The notes below the pieces were generated by a model. The model was not told the origin of the DNA. It worked only from the letters and a program-made list of their open reading frames with translations, and ran no database searches. Positions 10,857 through 22,077 of a DNA stretch of 64,000 nt are shown here, one piece after another. The position numbers and the translations under genes are program-made. This DNA comes from Paraniabella hibiscisoli (GTDB lineage: Bacteria; Bacteroidota; Bacteroidia; Chitinophagales; Chitinophagaceae), in the NCBI RefSeq assembly GCF_022512515.1, contig NZ_JAKWBK010000001.1, positions 1,550,001 through 1,614,000 on the forward strand, read 5' to 3'. Each line of letters opens with the position of its first letter. The first letter of the stretch is position 1.

Positions 10857-12243
10857 GAAAAGAGAACTAGCAGCACCCCTGGCATTAACTATACCTTCAA
10901 TTTTTTTATTCATTGGAGCGTCAGCGCAGGATAATTCTCCTATTCCAGGTATGGTTTGGGAAATCAGGCGCCAACAACCAATGTGGCCAACAGGGGAATG
11001 GGTGGTGTTGCAGCTGCATATAACGATCCTTATACGGTCAACTATGCCAATCCGGCATCTTATTCGTTTTTCCAGTCTTTACAGGAGGCTAATTCAAAAA
11101 AATTGAATTCCGGGAGAATCGTTTTCAATATTGGAGCAGACGGCCAGGGACGTACTCTTACCGACAAGTCAGAAACGAATAAATTTACCTCACCTAATCT
11201 ATTATTCAGCCATGTAATGATAGGTTTACCCTTGAGAAAAGATTGGGGTATTGCTTTTGGCGTACGTCCCATCACCAATATCAACTATAAAATTCAGAAT
11301 AACGGCAGAACCTTCGATCCCAACAGCGGGAAACTGATTGACTCCTCTTCTACATTGTATGAGGGACAGGGGGCGCTTACCTGGGTTCGCTGGGAACAGC
11401 AGTTAAGTTTAAAACCGGTAAATCGCAGTACCTGAGCCTTGGAGCCAGTGCGGTTATATGTTTGGAAGCCGGGATTATAATACCCGTTTATCGCTGTTCA
11501 ACGATTCTACCCGTTATGCCAATGCGCACTATGAAACTAAAACCAGTATCGGTGATTTTTATTTTGATGCAGGTTTGCAATATCATTTTAAGGCCAGCGA
11601 AAAAATTTATATGAGCCTGGGTGCTTATGGTAACTGGAAGCAGGACATCAGAACTAATGCGAATACAGTTGCTCAAACCTTTACTTATAGCACAGAAACA
11701 GGCTACATTCCAATAGATACGGCTACTTTTACAAAAGACGAACGTGGCAGTTTCATATATCCTTCGAGCATTACAGGAGGGTTTATTATTCAGAAAGTGG
11801 GCGGCGGACCGGAAAGAGAAGCCGGTTGGTTAATTGGTGCCGACTTTACGAGTAATAACTGGAAACAATACCGTGTTAACGGTTTACCCGACGCTGATGT
11901 AAGAAGCAACTGGCAGGCTAAAGTGGGAGCTGAATTTCACCCGGCCCCTAAAAATAATTTCTTCAGCAGAACTTCTTACAGGGTGGGTGCATTTACAGGT
12001 CCGGATTATATCTACACCCAACAAACGAAAATACCAGTACTGGGTATTACCGCCGGTCTTGGGTTACCCATTGCAAACTATAGCTTGATGAGCCGTCAGG
12101 CTAGTATGATCAACCTAAGCTTTGAGTATATTAAGCGGGGTAATAATAACAATATTCTGCGAGAGAATCTGTACAGGCTTTCAGTTGGATTCTCGCTTAC
12201 CGATCTGTGGTTTGGTGGAAAAACCAAGTACTACGAAGATTAA
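10849..12243 (+). CDS. Outer-membrane beta-barrel protein, SPYSRYG family (three frameshifts)
   Basis: About 465 residues after repair. An N-terminal signal peptide (residues 1 to about 29, ending GASAQD) precedes the repaired motif NSPYSRYGLGNQAP, characteristic of a family of Bacteroidota outer-membrane proteins that resemble FadL-type barrels. The remainder alternates short polar and aromatic strands (SIGDFYFDAGLQYHF, KIYMSLGAYGNW, MINLSFEYIKRG) as expected for a beta-barrel. Frame breaks lie near 10942 (T doublet), 11370 (G6 to G5) and 11450 (G triplet to doublet). The ATG lies within the coaX 3' end, and lptC follows. The substrate is unknown; the neighbourhood suggests a role in the outer membrane. 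Confidence 0.75.
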
Positions 12244-12286
12244 CCGTGTTTCATCGATATCTTCGCTTTTTATTCAACCATTAATT

Positions 12287-12852
12287 TTGAAAAGGTTTTT
12301 AATCGTCATAGCAGCTTTGGGTTGGTTCTCCTGCGAAAACAGCGAGAGCGAGATCAAAGCCTTGTCGGACAAGAACATTCAAAAAGATGAGTCCATTAAA
12401 GTGGAAAGCTTTCTTTCGCAAGGCGGTGTTGTAAAAGCAAGACTAACGGCCCCCGTAATGCTGCGCGTGATGGCTCAGCGTATGGTAGATACGCCCTATG
12501 TAGAGTTCCCTAAAAAATTACATGTAGATTTTTACAATGAGCAGAAAATTGTAGAAAGCGGCTAGACAGCAAATATGGTCGCTACTTCGAATCATTGCAA
12601 AAAGTGTACCTGCGGGATAGCGTAAGGGTGGTTAGTATTAAAGGCGATACGCTGACCTGTGATGATCTTTGGTGGGACCAGGGTCGGCAAAAGTTTTATA
12701 CAGATAAGCCAGCCAAACTCAGAAGACCGACGGGTCTTATAGATGCAAAATTGGGCCTTGAAGCAAATCAGGACTTCAGTGATATTCAATTCAAACAGGT
12801 AAAAGACAGCCGTATCTTAACGGAAGAAGGCGCTGTGCCTAACAGCCAATAA
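12287..12852 (+). CDS. lptC: LptC-like LPS export lipoprotein (one frameshift)
   Basis: About 188 residues after repair. The TTG start at 12287 gives KRFLIVIAALGWFSC, a short lipoprotein signal peptide. It continues with EGVV-type strands: SFLSQGGVVKARLTAPVML, YVEFPKKLHVDFYNE, repaired VESRLDSKYGRYF, TCDDLWWDQGRQKFYTDKPA. These match the LptC/OstA-like beta-jellyroll that passes lipopolysaccharide from the LptB2FG transporter towards LptA/LptD. The frame breaks near 12562 where a C doublet lost one base. The D-x-LWW-Q sequence is a common LptC feature. lptB lies 1.4 kb downstream on the other strand, so the two LPS-export genes are neighbours but not in one operon. Confidence 0.78.
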
Positions 12853-12966
12853 CGATTTAATCTTTGATTAATCACAGCTTTAATTTTGCTGGCAAGGCCA
12901 ATTGCTGTTGCTTTTTAGTATCTTAACCTGAGCAAACACTATTATTCCATTTTCAACCTGCGAGCC

Positions 12967-13787
12967 ATGTCATTAAAAAATAAGACCGCATTTATTACCG
13001 GAGCCAGCCGCGGTATTGGTAAAGCTATTGCCCTTCGCCTTGCTAAAGAAGGTGTAAATATTGTTGTTGCCGCAAAATCTGTCAGGGAGAACGAAAAACT
13101 GGGTGGCACTATATTTACTGCTGCAGCGGAGATTGAAGAAGTGGGAGGAAAAGCGCTGGCCGTACAATGTGATATCAGGGATGAAGTAATGATAGAGGAT
13201 GCCGTTGCTAAAACAGTAGCACAGTTTGGCGGGATTGACATTGTTATTAATAATGCGTCGGCCATAGCGCTTACAAAAACTGAGGAAACTAAAACCAACC
13301 GGTTCGACCTCATGCATGATATTAATGTGCGGGGTACTTTCCTGGTAGTGAAAACCACGCTTCCTTATTTAACTCAATCAGCACACGCACATATTCTTAC
13401 CTTATCGCCACCCGTTAATTTAAACCCCAAATGGCTGGGAAATCATATTGCTTATACCATGAGTAAATATAATATGACGATGATGGCTTTAGGCTGGGCG
13501 GAGGAATTTAAAAAGAATCCCATTGCCTCTAACTCCTTGTGGCCGCGCACCACTATAGATACTGCAGCGGTAAGAAATTTGTTAGGCGGAGAGACGCTGG
13601 CCAATATGAGTCGTACCACGGATATTATGGCCGATGCGGCGTATCATATTCTTAAAGAAGCTCCTGCCAATTGCACCGGTCACAGCTTTATTGACGAAGA
13701 TATTTTAAAGCAAAATGGTATCGAAAATTTCGAGCACTATGCCGTAAAAAAGGAGCGCCTTTATATACTGACTTATTTCTTGACTAA
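12967..13787 (+). CDS. SDR-family oxidoreductase, HSDL2-like (frameshift at the C-terminus)
   Basis: About 273 residues. A Rossmann-fold short-chain dehydrogenase: the cofactor motif TGASRGIGKAIALRL is at residues 10-24, NNAS at about residue 94 and the catalytic YTMSK near residue 162. Continuation patterns such as CDIRDEVMIEDAV and WAEEFKKNPIASNSLWP resemble the hydroxysteroid dehydrogenase-like 2 (SCP2-associated) group, so the substrate may be an acyl or lipid compound, but this is inference. As read, the frame continues past the natural end. An A6 run read as A5 near 13746-13750 shifts it; repaired, it ends KKGAPLYTDLFLD with a TAA at 13785-13787, the usual length for this group. Confidence 0.85.
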
Positions 13788-13930
13788 AAGCTTTACAGTT
13801 CTTTAAGAAAAAACAGGCTATTTTCTCAATAAATAGCTAAAACCGATGGTAAAAACCCTGTTTTGTACAGTATTTGATTAGGTAATGATTGAGCACAACG
13901 CTCCATTAATCTTAACCAAATTGAATTATT

Positions 13931-14209
13931 ATGGACAAAATGGAAAAACTGGAAGCAATGAATAAGGTTTTGCGGGAACTGGAAGATCTGAAAAATAGTG
14001 AAACCTCAGTGTTGAAAAAGGTGGCACAGGTAGAGGCCGAAAATATAAACCTGGGTATTGGTTTATTGGATAAAAAACTACCCGATATTCATGAGTATTC
14101 AGATAAGTCAATTGAAACTATAGATGGCCTGCTCAATGAATTTTTGGAGTACCGTGATAAATTTGTAAAAGACAATAACCTGACTCCAAGCGAAGAAGTT
14201 ATTTCATAA
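13931..14209 (+). CDS. Small helical hypothetical protein
   Basis: 92 residues, highly charged (MDKMEKLEAMNKVLRELEDL at the start) and predicted almost wholly alpha-helical, probably coiled coil in the first 40 residues. No signal peptide, Cys or catalytic motif is visible. It is preceded by a usual spacer and followed 27 bases later by a strong hairpin terminator shared with lptB on the other strand. The frame is intact. I do not recognise the family. Confidence 0.6.
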   Translation: MDKMEKLEAMNKVLRELEDLKNSETSVLKKVAQVEAENINLGIGLLDKKLPDIHEYSDKSIETIDGLLNEFLEYRDKFVKDNNLTPSEEVIS

Positions 14210-14236
14210 TTGGTTTTTTATTACTAGGGGTTTAGC

Positions 14237-14269
14237 AAACTGCCCGCAATTTTTAGTTGCGGGCAGTTT
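14237..14269. terminator. Bidirectional intrinsic terminator
   Basis: A perfect 13-base inverted repeat (AAACTGCCCGCAA and TTGCGGGCAGTTT) with a 7-base loop, between the convergent ends of the 92-residue gene and lptB. The T-rich outer ends on both strands suit termination in either direction. Confidence 0.9.
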
Positions 14270-14270
14270 C

Positions 14271-15068
14271 TTATTCTGTAGGTTGAGCGGGTTCAGATTG
14301 TTGTTGTTCTGAACTTCTGATGGCTTCCTCCAGTATATAGTCTTTACGTTTGAGCTCAAAGTTTCTACCCAGGTATAGTTTACGCACCTGCTCATTAGCA
14401 GCCAATGCCTCAGCTGTTCCCTGTTCAAAGATTTTTCCGTCAATCAGCAAATAAGCACGATCGCAAATAGACAGGGTTTCGTTTACATTGTGGTCGGTTA
14501 TTAAAATACCGATATTTTTAAACTTCAGCTTTGCCACAATACTTTGAATATCTTCCACCGCAATAGGGTCAATACCGGCAAAGGGTTCATCTAATAAAAT
14601 AAACTTAGGATTCACGGCTAACGCCCGCGCAATCTCTGTACGTCTGCGTTCACCTCCACTCAACACATCACCGTTACTTTTGCGTACGTGGCCCAATCTG
14701 AATTCGGCCAGTAAAGACTCCAGCTTTTCTTTCTGTTCGGTCTTATTCAGCTTCGTCATCTCCAGTACGGCAGAAATATTGTCTTCCACACTGAGTTTTC
14801 TAAATACAGAAGCCTCCTGTGGCAGGTAACCAATACCCATCTGGGCCCGTTTGTACATGGGTAGTTTGGTGATGTTCTGATCGTTCAGGAACACATTTCC
14901 CTCATCTGGTTTAATTAATCCTACTACCTGGTAAAAAGAGGTTGTTTTGCCCGCACCATTAGGTCCCAGCAATCCCACAATTTCGCCCTGGTTTACTTCA
15001 AACGAAACATTATTTACAACGGTACGTTGTCCGTAACGCTTCACCAGATTTTTTGTACGTATGGTCAT
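14271..15068 (-). CDS. lptB: LPS export ABC transporter ATP-binding protein
   Basis: The ABC ATPase that powers LPS extraction by LptFG. Walker [10 protein letters not shown] (about residue 33), the D-loop/Q region [18 protein letters not shown], signature LSGGERRR, Walker [13 protein letters not shown] and the switch histidine in TDHNVNET are all present. Length and the long tail ([11 protein letters not shown]) fit Bacteroidota LptB. I prefer the ATG at 15068 ([13 protein letters not shown]); an ATG two codons earlier at 15074 is also possible. A TACTTTTG element lies just upstream. It ends two bases before the terminator above. Confidence 0.93.
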   Translation of the reverse strand: MTIRTKNLVKRYGQRTVVNNVSFEVNQGEIVGLLGPNGAGKTTSFYQVVGLIKPDEGNVFLNDQNITKLPMYKRAQMGIGYLPQEASVFRKLSVEDNISAVLEMTKLNKTEQKEKLESLLAEFRLGHVRKSNGDVLSGGERRRTEIARALAVNPKFILLDEPFAGIDPIAVEDIQSIVAKLKFKNIGILITDHNVNETLSICDRAYLLIDGKIFEQGTAEALAANEQVRKLYLGRNFELKRKDYILEEAIRSSEQQQSEPAQPTE

Positions 15069-15080
15069 TTCCATAAGGCA

Positions 15081-15088
15081 CAAAAGTA
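15081..15088 (-). promoter_or_regulatory. Putative -7 promoter element of lptB
   Basis: TACTTTTG on the minus strand matches the Bacteroidota -7 consensus TAnnTTTG, 12 bases before the lptB start. No clear -33 TTTG lies at the usual 17-22 base distance. Confidence 0.4.
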
Positions 15089-15342
15089 ACATGCTAATTC
15101 GATAATAGTGCTATGTGTTTCTGTTAAAAAGCAAATCAAAACATATAATGCCTGTACTTGACCAATGTTTGGGAGGGTTTGACTTTTATAATTAACAAAA
15201 GGGCCTGAAAGTACCCGGATAGGTGATAAGATTATTGGGCGTTTATACAATGTTGTGGCCCTCCTCCGAATGATATCTCAAAAAATATGGAATCTATAAA
15301 AGGCAGAGCGGGTGTTTGAATTACGGTAAACAAAAAATCAGA

Positions 15343-16855
15343 TCAGGTGTTTGCCGCTAAAATTTCCTCTACATATTTTCTTTCATTGCAAAGCCTTGGT
15401 ACTTTGTTTTGACCTCCGAGTTTGCCTTTTAGCTGCAGCCATTTATTAAAACTGCCTTTAGGCATATTGTGTACTTTGGGTAAGCTAAGCGCTATGTTCT
15501 TATACCGTTTTGCTTCATAGTCGCTGTTAATGCTTTGCAAGGCTGCATCAAGTTCGGTAACAAAAGCATCAAAATTGGCGGGTTCCTTTTCGAACTCAAT
15601 CAGCCATTCGTGAGCCCCGTTGTTATTGTCAGAAAAATAAACAGGGGCTGCTGTATAATCATTTACCACAGCACCGGTTTTCTTACAAGCTATACCAATT
15701 GCCTGATCGCTATTGTCCACAATTACTTCTTCACCAAAAGCGTTAATATAGTGTTTTACCCGGCCGCTTACGATTATTTTATAAGGCTCTTTCGATACAA
15801 ATTTGATGGTATCTCCCAGTAAATAACGCCATAAGCCACCGTTGGTGCTGATCACCAAAGCGTAATTGGTGTGGAGCTCTATATCTTTCAAACCAATTGT
15901 TTGTGGATTGGGGGTGCCATATTCGCTCATGGGCATGAACTCCATGAAAATGCCATGATCGGTAAACAAAGCCATACCCTCATCACCCGGTATGGCATTA
16001 GCTGCTGCAAAAAAATCCTTCGCTGGCATTATAGCTTTCCAGGTAATGAATGGGCTTGCCAATAATACTTTTAAATTGTTCGCGGTAAGGTGTAAACGAA
16101 ACGCCGCCATGCATATACAGCTCCAGATCGGGCCATATTTCAGCAATCGTTTTTTTACCCGTCATCTCCAGCAATCGCTTAAACAGTATCAGGGTCCAGG
16201 TGGGAACCCCACTGATAGAAGTTACATTTTCATTGACGGTTTGAAGCGCCATTTTCTCCAACTTATCCTCCCATTTATCCATCAGCGCAATCTCCAGGTC
16301 GGGCGTACGAAGCCAGTGACCCCAAAAAGGACTATTTTGTAAAAGCACAGCGCTTAAGTCTCCGTATTGCGCTTCGTTATTAACCGGGTTAATAGTATGG
16401 CTACCTCCCAGTACCAGCCCTTTCCCGGTGAGCATGGCGCTGTCCGGGTTATAGGTATAATACATCGTCAATACATCCTTGGCTGCCTTAAAATGACAAT
16501 CTTCCAGGCTTTCCTCGCTAATAGGTATAAACTTGCTTTTGTCGCTGGTTGTACCACTGCTTTTGGCAAACCAGAATATAGGACTATTCCATAGCAGGTT
16601 TTGCTCTCCCTTCATCATCCTTTCGATATAGGGCTTGAGGTCGTCATATTCACAAATAGGAACAGCCTTTTTAAAGTCTCTTATATTATCGATATTATGA
16701 AAATCGTGCTTGCGGCCATATTCTGTGTACTGGGCTGAAGTTACCAGGTTTTGAATAACCTCCCTTTGAGAATCTACAGGATGGCTACGCCAGGCATCAA
16801 TACGCCATTGACGCATACGGGCAAGAGATGATATGGCAGGACTTAATAGAGCCAT
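15343..16855 (-). CDS. GH3-family acyl-amido synthetase-like protein (one frameshift)
   Basis: About 503 residues after repair. It belongs to the GH3 auxin-responsive/acyl-adenylating superfamily, named after plant enzymes that join indole-acetate or jasmonate to amino acids. The family adenylation motif SSGTTSDKSKFIPIS is near residue 95, followed by YMHGGVSFTPYREQF, YLESYNASEGFF and RYLLGDTIKF. The frame breaks near 16004-16010, where T6 appears to be read as T7, one of only two apparent insertions in the window. Bacterial members are widespread in this phylum, but their substrates are unknown. The likely reaction is ATP-dependent acyl transfer to an amino acid or a lipid head group; this is family inference. 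It is not in an obvious operon. Confidence 0.8.
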
Positions 16856-17045
16856 GGTGAGTTGCGCAATATTAATACAAAAGCTTAATAAATAAATGGG
16901 TTATGATGGGAATCATCGGCAACTGTGAGCAATATCAACTGTAACCCAACAAAAGCGGTCAGATAGCGCCATGTTAAATTTTAATCAAAAAAATTAATAT
17001 AAAGAAAATGTAACAAATCGTAAATTTTAGAAATTTTTATTTTGT

Positions 17046-17074
17046 TTTGCTTTCTGAAACTTTTGTTATATTTG
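17046..17074 (+). promoter_or_regulatory. Promoter of glpD
   Basis: TTTG (17046-17049), 17 bases, then TATATTTG (17067-17074): a good match to the Bacteroidota sigma promoter TTTG-N17-22-TAnnTTTG, 38 bases ahead of the glpD ATG. Confidence 0.6.
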
Positions 17075-17112
17075 GTTTCATAAGTTTTCGTTTTAAATAA
17101 ATCGAAACTTCT

Positions 17113-18679
17113 ATGCAAAGTATTTTTAACCGCGATTATGTCTTGCAGCAACTGGCCTCCCAGGAGATCTGGGATGTGTTGGTTATTGGTGGTGGGGCTA
17201 CAGGGTTAGGTGTGGCGATGGATGCGGTATCGAGAGGGTATAAGACCCTTTTGGTAGAGCAGGCCGACTTTGCCAAGGAACATCCAGCCGTAGTACCAAG
17301 CTGGTACATGGCGGGGTACGCTACCTTGCACAAGGCGATATAAAGCTGGTGCGGGAAGCTTGCATAGAACGGGGGTTGCTTCAAAAAATGCACCTCACCT
17401 GGTGAAAAATCAAACCTTTGTCATTCCAGTTTATAATTTCTGGGATAAAATAAAATACACGCTGGGCTTAAAGGTTTATGACTGGATTGCCGGTAAGCTC
17501 TCGTTGGGCAGATCGGTATTTATAACAAGAGCCGAAACCCTGGAGCAGTTACCTGGTATTAAAGAAAAGGGACTGTTAGGAGGCGTTTTATATCACGACG
17601 GGCAATTTGACGATTCGAGATTAGCTATCAATATCGCGCAAAGCGTGGTTGAGAACGGCGGATTTGTACTAAATTATGCTAAGGTGACTGGCTTGCTCAA
17701 AAACGAAAATGGCAAGCTTAATGGCGCTACGGTTGTGGATGAAGAAAAGGCAGAAGCCTACCAGGTAAAAGCCAAAGCAATTGTAAATGCTACCGGCGTG
17801 TTTGTCGACGATATTTTAAAAATGGATAATGCCAAAGCCGGGCAAACAGTAGTGGCGAGCCAGGGGATTCACCTGGTGGTTAATAAAAAATTTTATCCTT
17901 CTGCGCATGCATTAATGATCCCGGAAACCAGTGATGGCCGCGTGCTGTTTGCAGTACCCTGGCATAACGAAGTGGTGCTGGGCACTACCGATACACCTGT
18001 GGGCAAGCCCAGCATGGAGCCTCGGGCATTGGAGCGGGAGATTGACTTTATATTACAAACGGCATCGGCTTACCTGCATGATGCGCCTACCCGTAAAGAT
18101 GTTTTAAGTGTGTTTGCCGGTTTACGACCCCTGGCGGCACCCCAAAATGATTCTCAGAAAACAAAGGAAATATCCCGGAGTCACAAGATCATTACCTCCT
18201 CATCTGATCTCTTTACTATTATTGGCGGTAAGTGGACCACTTTCAGGAAAATGGGGGAGGATATGATGAATATCATAGAAAGTCATTTGCAATGGCCGTC
18301 TCAAAAAACCAAAACCGAAACTAAAAGAATACACGGCTTCAGCGAAACAGTTAACTGGAGCGACCCTTTTTATTTTTATGGCAGCGATGCCCCGGCCATC
18401 AGGCAACAAATTAATGGAGCTCACCATACATGGTTAAGTGAAAGCCTGAAAATACACGAGATGCAGGTACGCTGGGCGGTACGGCATGAGATGGCCCGTA
18501 CAGTGGAAGATGTTTTAGCACGCAGAACAAGGGCACTACTCCTTGATGCAAAGGAGAGCTTGCGAATATGTTCTGATGTAGCGCATATTATAGCTACTGA
18601 ATTAGACCGGGATAATGACTGGATCGACGAGCAGATTGACAGTTATACGAAGCTTGCAGAGCAGTATCAATTAGCTTAA
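17113..18679 (+). CDS. glpD: FAD-dependent glycerol-3-phosphate dehydrogenase (two frameshifts)
   Basis: About 522 residues after repair. It oxidises sn-glycerol 3-phosphate to dihydroxyacetone phosphate, passing electrons to quinone at the membrane. The dinucleotide motif [17 protein letters not shown] is at residues 19-35. Repaired sequence reads [17 protein letters not shown], the [13 protein letters not shown] family signature. Further matches are [33 protein letters not shown] and [19 protein letters not shown]. The frame breaks near 17277 (G triplet to doublet) and near 17385 (A7 to A6). It heads a plus-strand series with SusC/SusD, a GDPD, glpK and glpF, and a TTTG-N17-TATATTTG promoter precedes it. 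The glycerol kinase and GDPD downstream make glycerol 3-phosphate for this enzyme. Confidence 0.93.
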
Positions 18680-18826
18680 AAGCCGCTACAGTACTGCGTT
18701 TGCTGCGGTATGACTATTTCGATATTATCTTTTTATTATCAAAAGTTGAAAAAATTATTACCATTTTTTTCGTGTGATTTGGAACGGTTATTAACACTTC
18801 TTTTGCAAACCAAAAAATAAGCTACA

Positions 18827-21800
18827 ATGTCCTTTTTAAACAAGATTCCTCATTTTCGGCAAAGAAAATTATTGGTTGTGCTGTTGTTAATGCTATCGGG
18901 CATGACAACATTTGCGCAGCAGCGTATGGTTACCGGTACGGTAAAAGATGCAAAAACAAAACAGCCTTTGGCGTTAATCAGTGTGCAGGTAGAGGCAAGT
19001 TCAAGAGGTACCATGACTGATAACAAAGGTGTGTTTACGATTCAGGTTGCTACTGGCGAAAGATTGACATTTTCAGGCGTAGGCTATGCTACAAACCAAA
19101 TAGTTATGGACAACAGAACAACACTAAATGTTGAGCTGGTGGCTGGTGAGGGTGAGCTGGAAAATGTGCAGATCACCACGGCCCTGGGTATCAAAAAGAA
19201 AGCCCAGGGAATTGGGCTTTGCAACCACTACTTTAGAAAACGAAGATTTAACCAATGCGTTGTCTAACAACTGGACAGATGCTCTTTCAGGTAAGGTTGC
19301 AGGTTTAAACCTGGTTCGCTCTAATAGTGGGCCTGATGGTTCAAATAAAATTATACTTAGAGGTGAAAATAACCTTACGGGTGAAAATGAGGCATTGATC
19401 GTTGTTGATGGTGTTGTAATTAACAACGGTAGCGCCCGGCGTTCTGCAAATGGCAGCGATCAGGTTTATGGTGTTGGTAGCGATAACATGCCTGCTGACT
19501 ACGGTAGCGGCTTGAATGATATCAACCCGGAAGACATCGAGTCGGTAACGGTTTTGAAAGGGCCGGGTGCAGCGGCTTTATATGGTTCCAGGGGTGCTAA
19601 TGGTGCTATTATCATTACTACAAAATCGGGATCCAACAGAGATAAAAAGAAATGGAAAGTATCTTTAAATTCCAACTACGCATGGGAGCAGGTAAATAAA
19701 TGGCCTGACTTGCAATATGAGTATGGTATTGGCTTAGATGGCCAGGCTGACTTATTAACCAACACCGGCACCTCATCGGCGTACGGACCAAAATTCGAGG
19801 GGCAACAGTTTACGAATCAATTTGGGCCAGGGCTGCAAACAAGAGATGCACAGAATGCAACACTTTGGCGCCCTTATCCGGGAAAACATGGTGTTAACGG
19901 TTATTTCGAAAACGGAGAAACATATACTAATTCTATAACACTGGCACGTAGCTGGCAAAAAACAAACCTTAGACTGTCTTACACCGACGTAAGGAATAGC
20001 TGGATTACCCCGAATACAGGCTACCAACGTGGAACTTTTGCGCTTTCGGGTGACACGAAGATTACTGATAAGCTTAAAGTTTCAGTAAAAGGCGGTTATA
20101 CCAACAAATCGAGTGATAATATTCCCGGTGCGGTTATGGTAACCAGTCCATTATGTATTGGTATATTTTCTGGCAGCCCAATGCGGATATTGATTGGCTG
20201 AAAAACTATTGGGTGAATGGGCAGGAAGGTCGAAAAATATTTTATCCGTATTCTACCTTTCCTGAAAACCCCTATGCTATAGCTTATGAGTTCTTAAACG
20301 AATATGAGCGGAATAATCTAACGGGAAACGTTCAGGTGAGTTACGATTTTACGAAGGACTTAAGCCTGATGGTGAGACAATCGGGTGATTATACCATGGA
20401 TGACCGCGCTCAAAAGCGACCATGGGATGCGGGATCTAAAATGATACGCGGCAGCTATCGCACCCAGGACATTACTTCGCAGGAATATACTTCAGATTTC
20501 TTGTTAGGCTACAAGAAGCAGCTAAACAGCAATTGGGATTTGAAAGGAACGCTTGGCGGGAGTATTACTAAAAACAGGTATAGCAGAGAAGACTTAAGGG
20601 CCGATGGGCTTTTATCTCCCGGCGCCTACACTCTTGATAGTGCCGAAACAGACGTGCAGTCCTATCCATACAGAAGTATGTTCGAATACAGTAGTTTGTA
20701 CGCGATAGTGAACGCCGGCTATAAAGATTATTTGTATTTAGAGCTGACCGGGCGCAGAGACTGGACCAGTACGCTCGCCAATCCTTATAGAAGCAACTCA
20801 GTTGGGTTCACGTATCCGTCTTTAAATATTAGCTATATCTTATCGGAAGCTGTCAAACTTCCTTCAAGTATCGACTATGCAAAATTAAGAGCGTCCTTTT
20901 CTAATGTGGGTAGCGGTGGTACAGTACCTTATCGTACTTCTTACGGATATGGCCCGCTTCCTATGTACGATTCATATGCGAATGGCGATTATTATTCTGC
21001 CCCATTGGTTTTGGTAAAGCCCGATTTAAGGCCGCTGCGAACCGTAACATACGAAGTAGGAGCCGAAATACAAATGCTTAAAAGGCGTCTTGGTTTAGAT
21101 ATTGCCGCGTATATGGGTAATACAAAGGACCAGATACTGCAATCCATTATAGACCGTTCGTCTGGTTACAGCGGCGAAATTATCAATGCAGGTAAGGTTC
21201 GCAATATAGGTTTAGAAATAGCGTTGAATGGTACACCTGTAAAAGTTAAAGCAAAAAATGGGTTTAAGTGGGATGTTAATGTTACTTTTTCCAGCAATAG
21301 AAACAGAATTATGGAAATTCCCGACTCCTCTGTAGTGTTAGGAACCGGAGCTGTAGGTAGTGGCCAGATTGTGGCAAGAGTTGGAGGTAGTATGGGTGAT
21401 ATGTATGGCCGGGGCTTTGTACGTTCTCCTGACGGACAGGTGGTTTTTGATCCCGTAACCGGCAACGCTAAAATTACCGAAGGGGTAGTGTTTATAGGTA
21501 ACACCATACCGAAAGGCAAATTGAGTATTCAAAACGCATTTTCATTCAGAAACTTCAGAGTCTCTGCCTTATTCGATGGACAGTGGGGTGCAGTAGGTCA
21601 CTCATTAATGCATTATAAAATGGTAGAGCAGGGTAAACTTAAGGTAACTGTACCTGGCCGCTATAATGGTATTATTGGCAATGGCGTATTAGAAGTGTTA
21701 GACGCCAAAGGAAATGTAACCGGATATAGGAAGAATGATGCAGTGGCAACAGATATAGATGAGTACTATCGATCGATGATGGGGGTAGATAATGCAGAAG

Positions 21801-22060
21801 GAAGTTCATTCAGCACTGACTTCATCAAATTTAGAGAAGCGCGCATAGACTATACGGTACCTGCCAGACATTTAAAAAGACTAGGTATTGATAGAGTAAC
21901 GCTTGGCCTTTATGGCAGGAACCTGTTTATCTGGTCGCCATGGCCCATGTTCGATCCCGAATTTGGTACTCTGAGCGGAACCGATATTACACAAGGATTT
22001 GAAATGGCTCAGTTCCCTTCCACACGTACTTTGGGAGCCAATTTAGTAATTACGTTCTAA
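18827..22060 (+). CDS. SusC/RagA-type TonB-dependent transporter (two frameshifts)
   Basis: About 1077 residues after repair. It has a signal peptide (FRQRKLLVVLLLMLSGMTTF, then AQQ), a carboxypeptidase-like/CNA-B domain (about residues 30-110, VTGTVKDAKTKQPLAL), a plug domain (DIESVTVLKGPGAAALYGSR with GANGAIIITTK) and a 22-strand barrel ending in ANLVITF. Frame breaks lie near 19202-19206 (one extra C in GIKKKARELGFATT) and about 20152 (an A doublet read as single). There is no STN domain, so it is probably not a sigma/anti-sigma-coupled receptor. The partner SusD follows 17 bases downstream. The surrounding glp and GDPD genes suggest a glycerol-phosphate-containing substrate. Confidence 0.9.
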
Positions 22061-22077
22061 ACATTAAAATATTTGAC

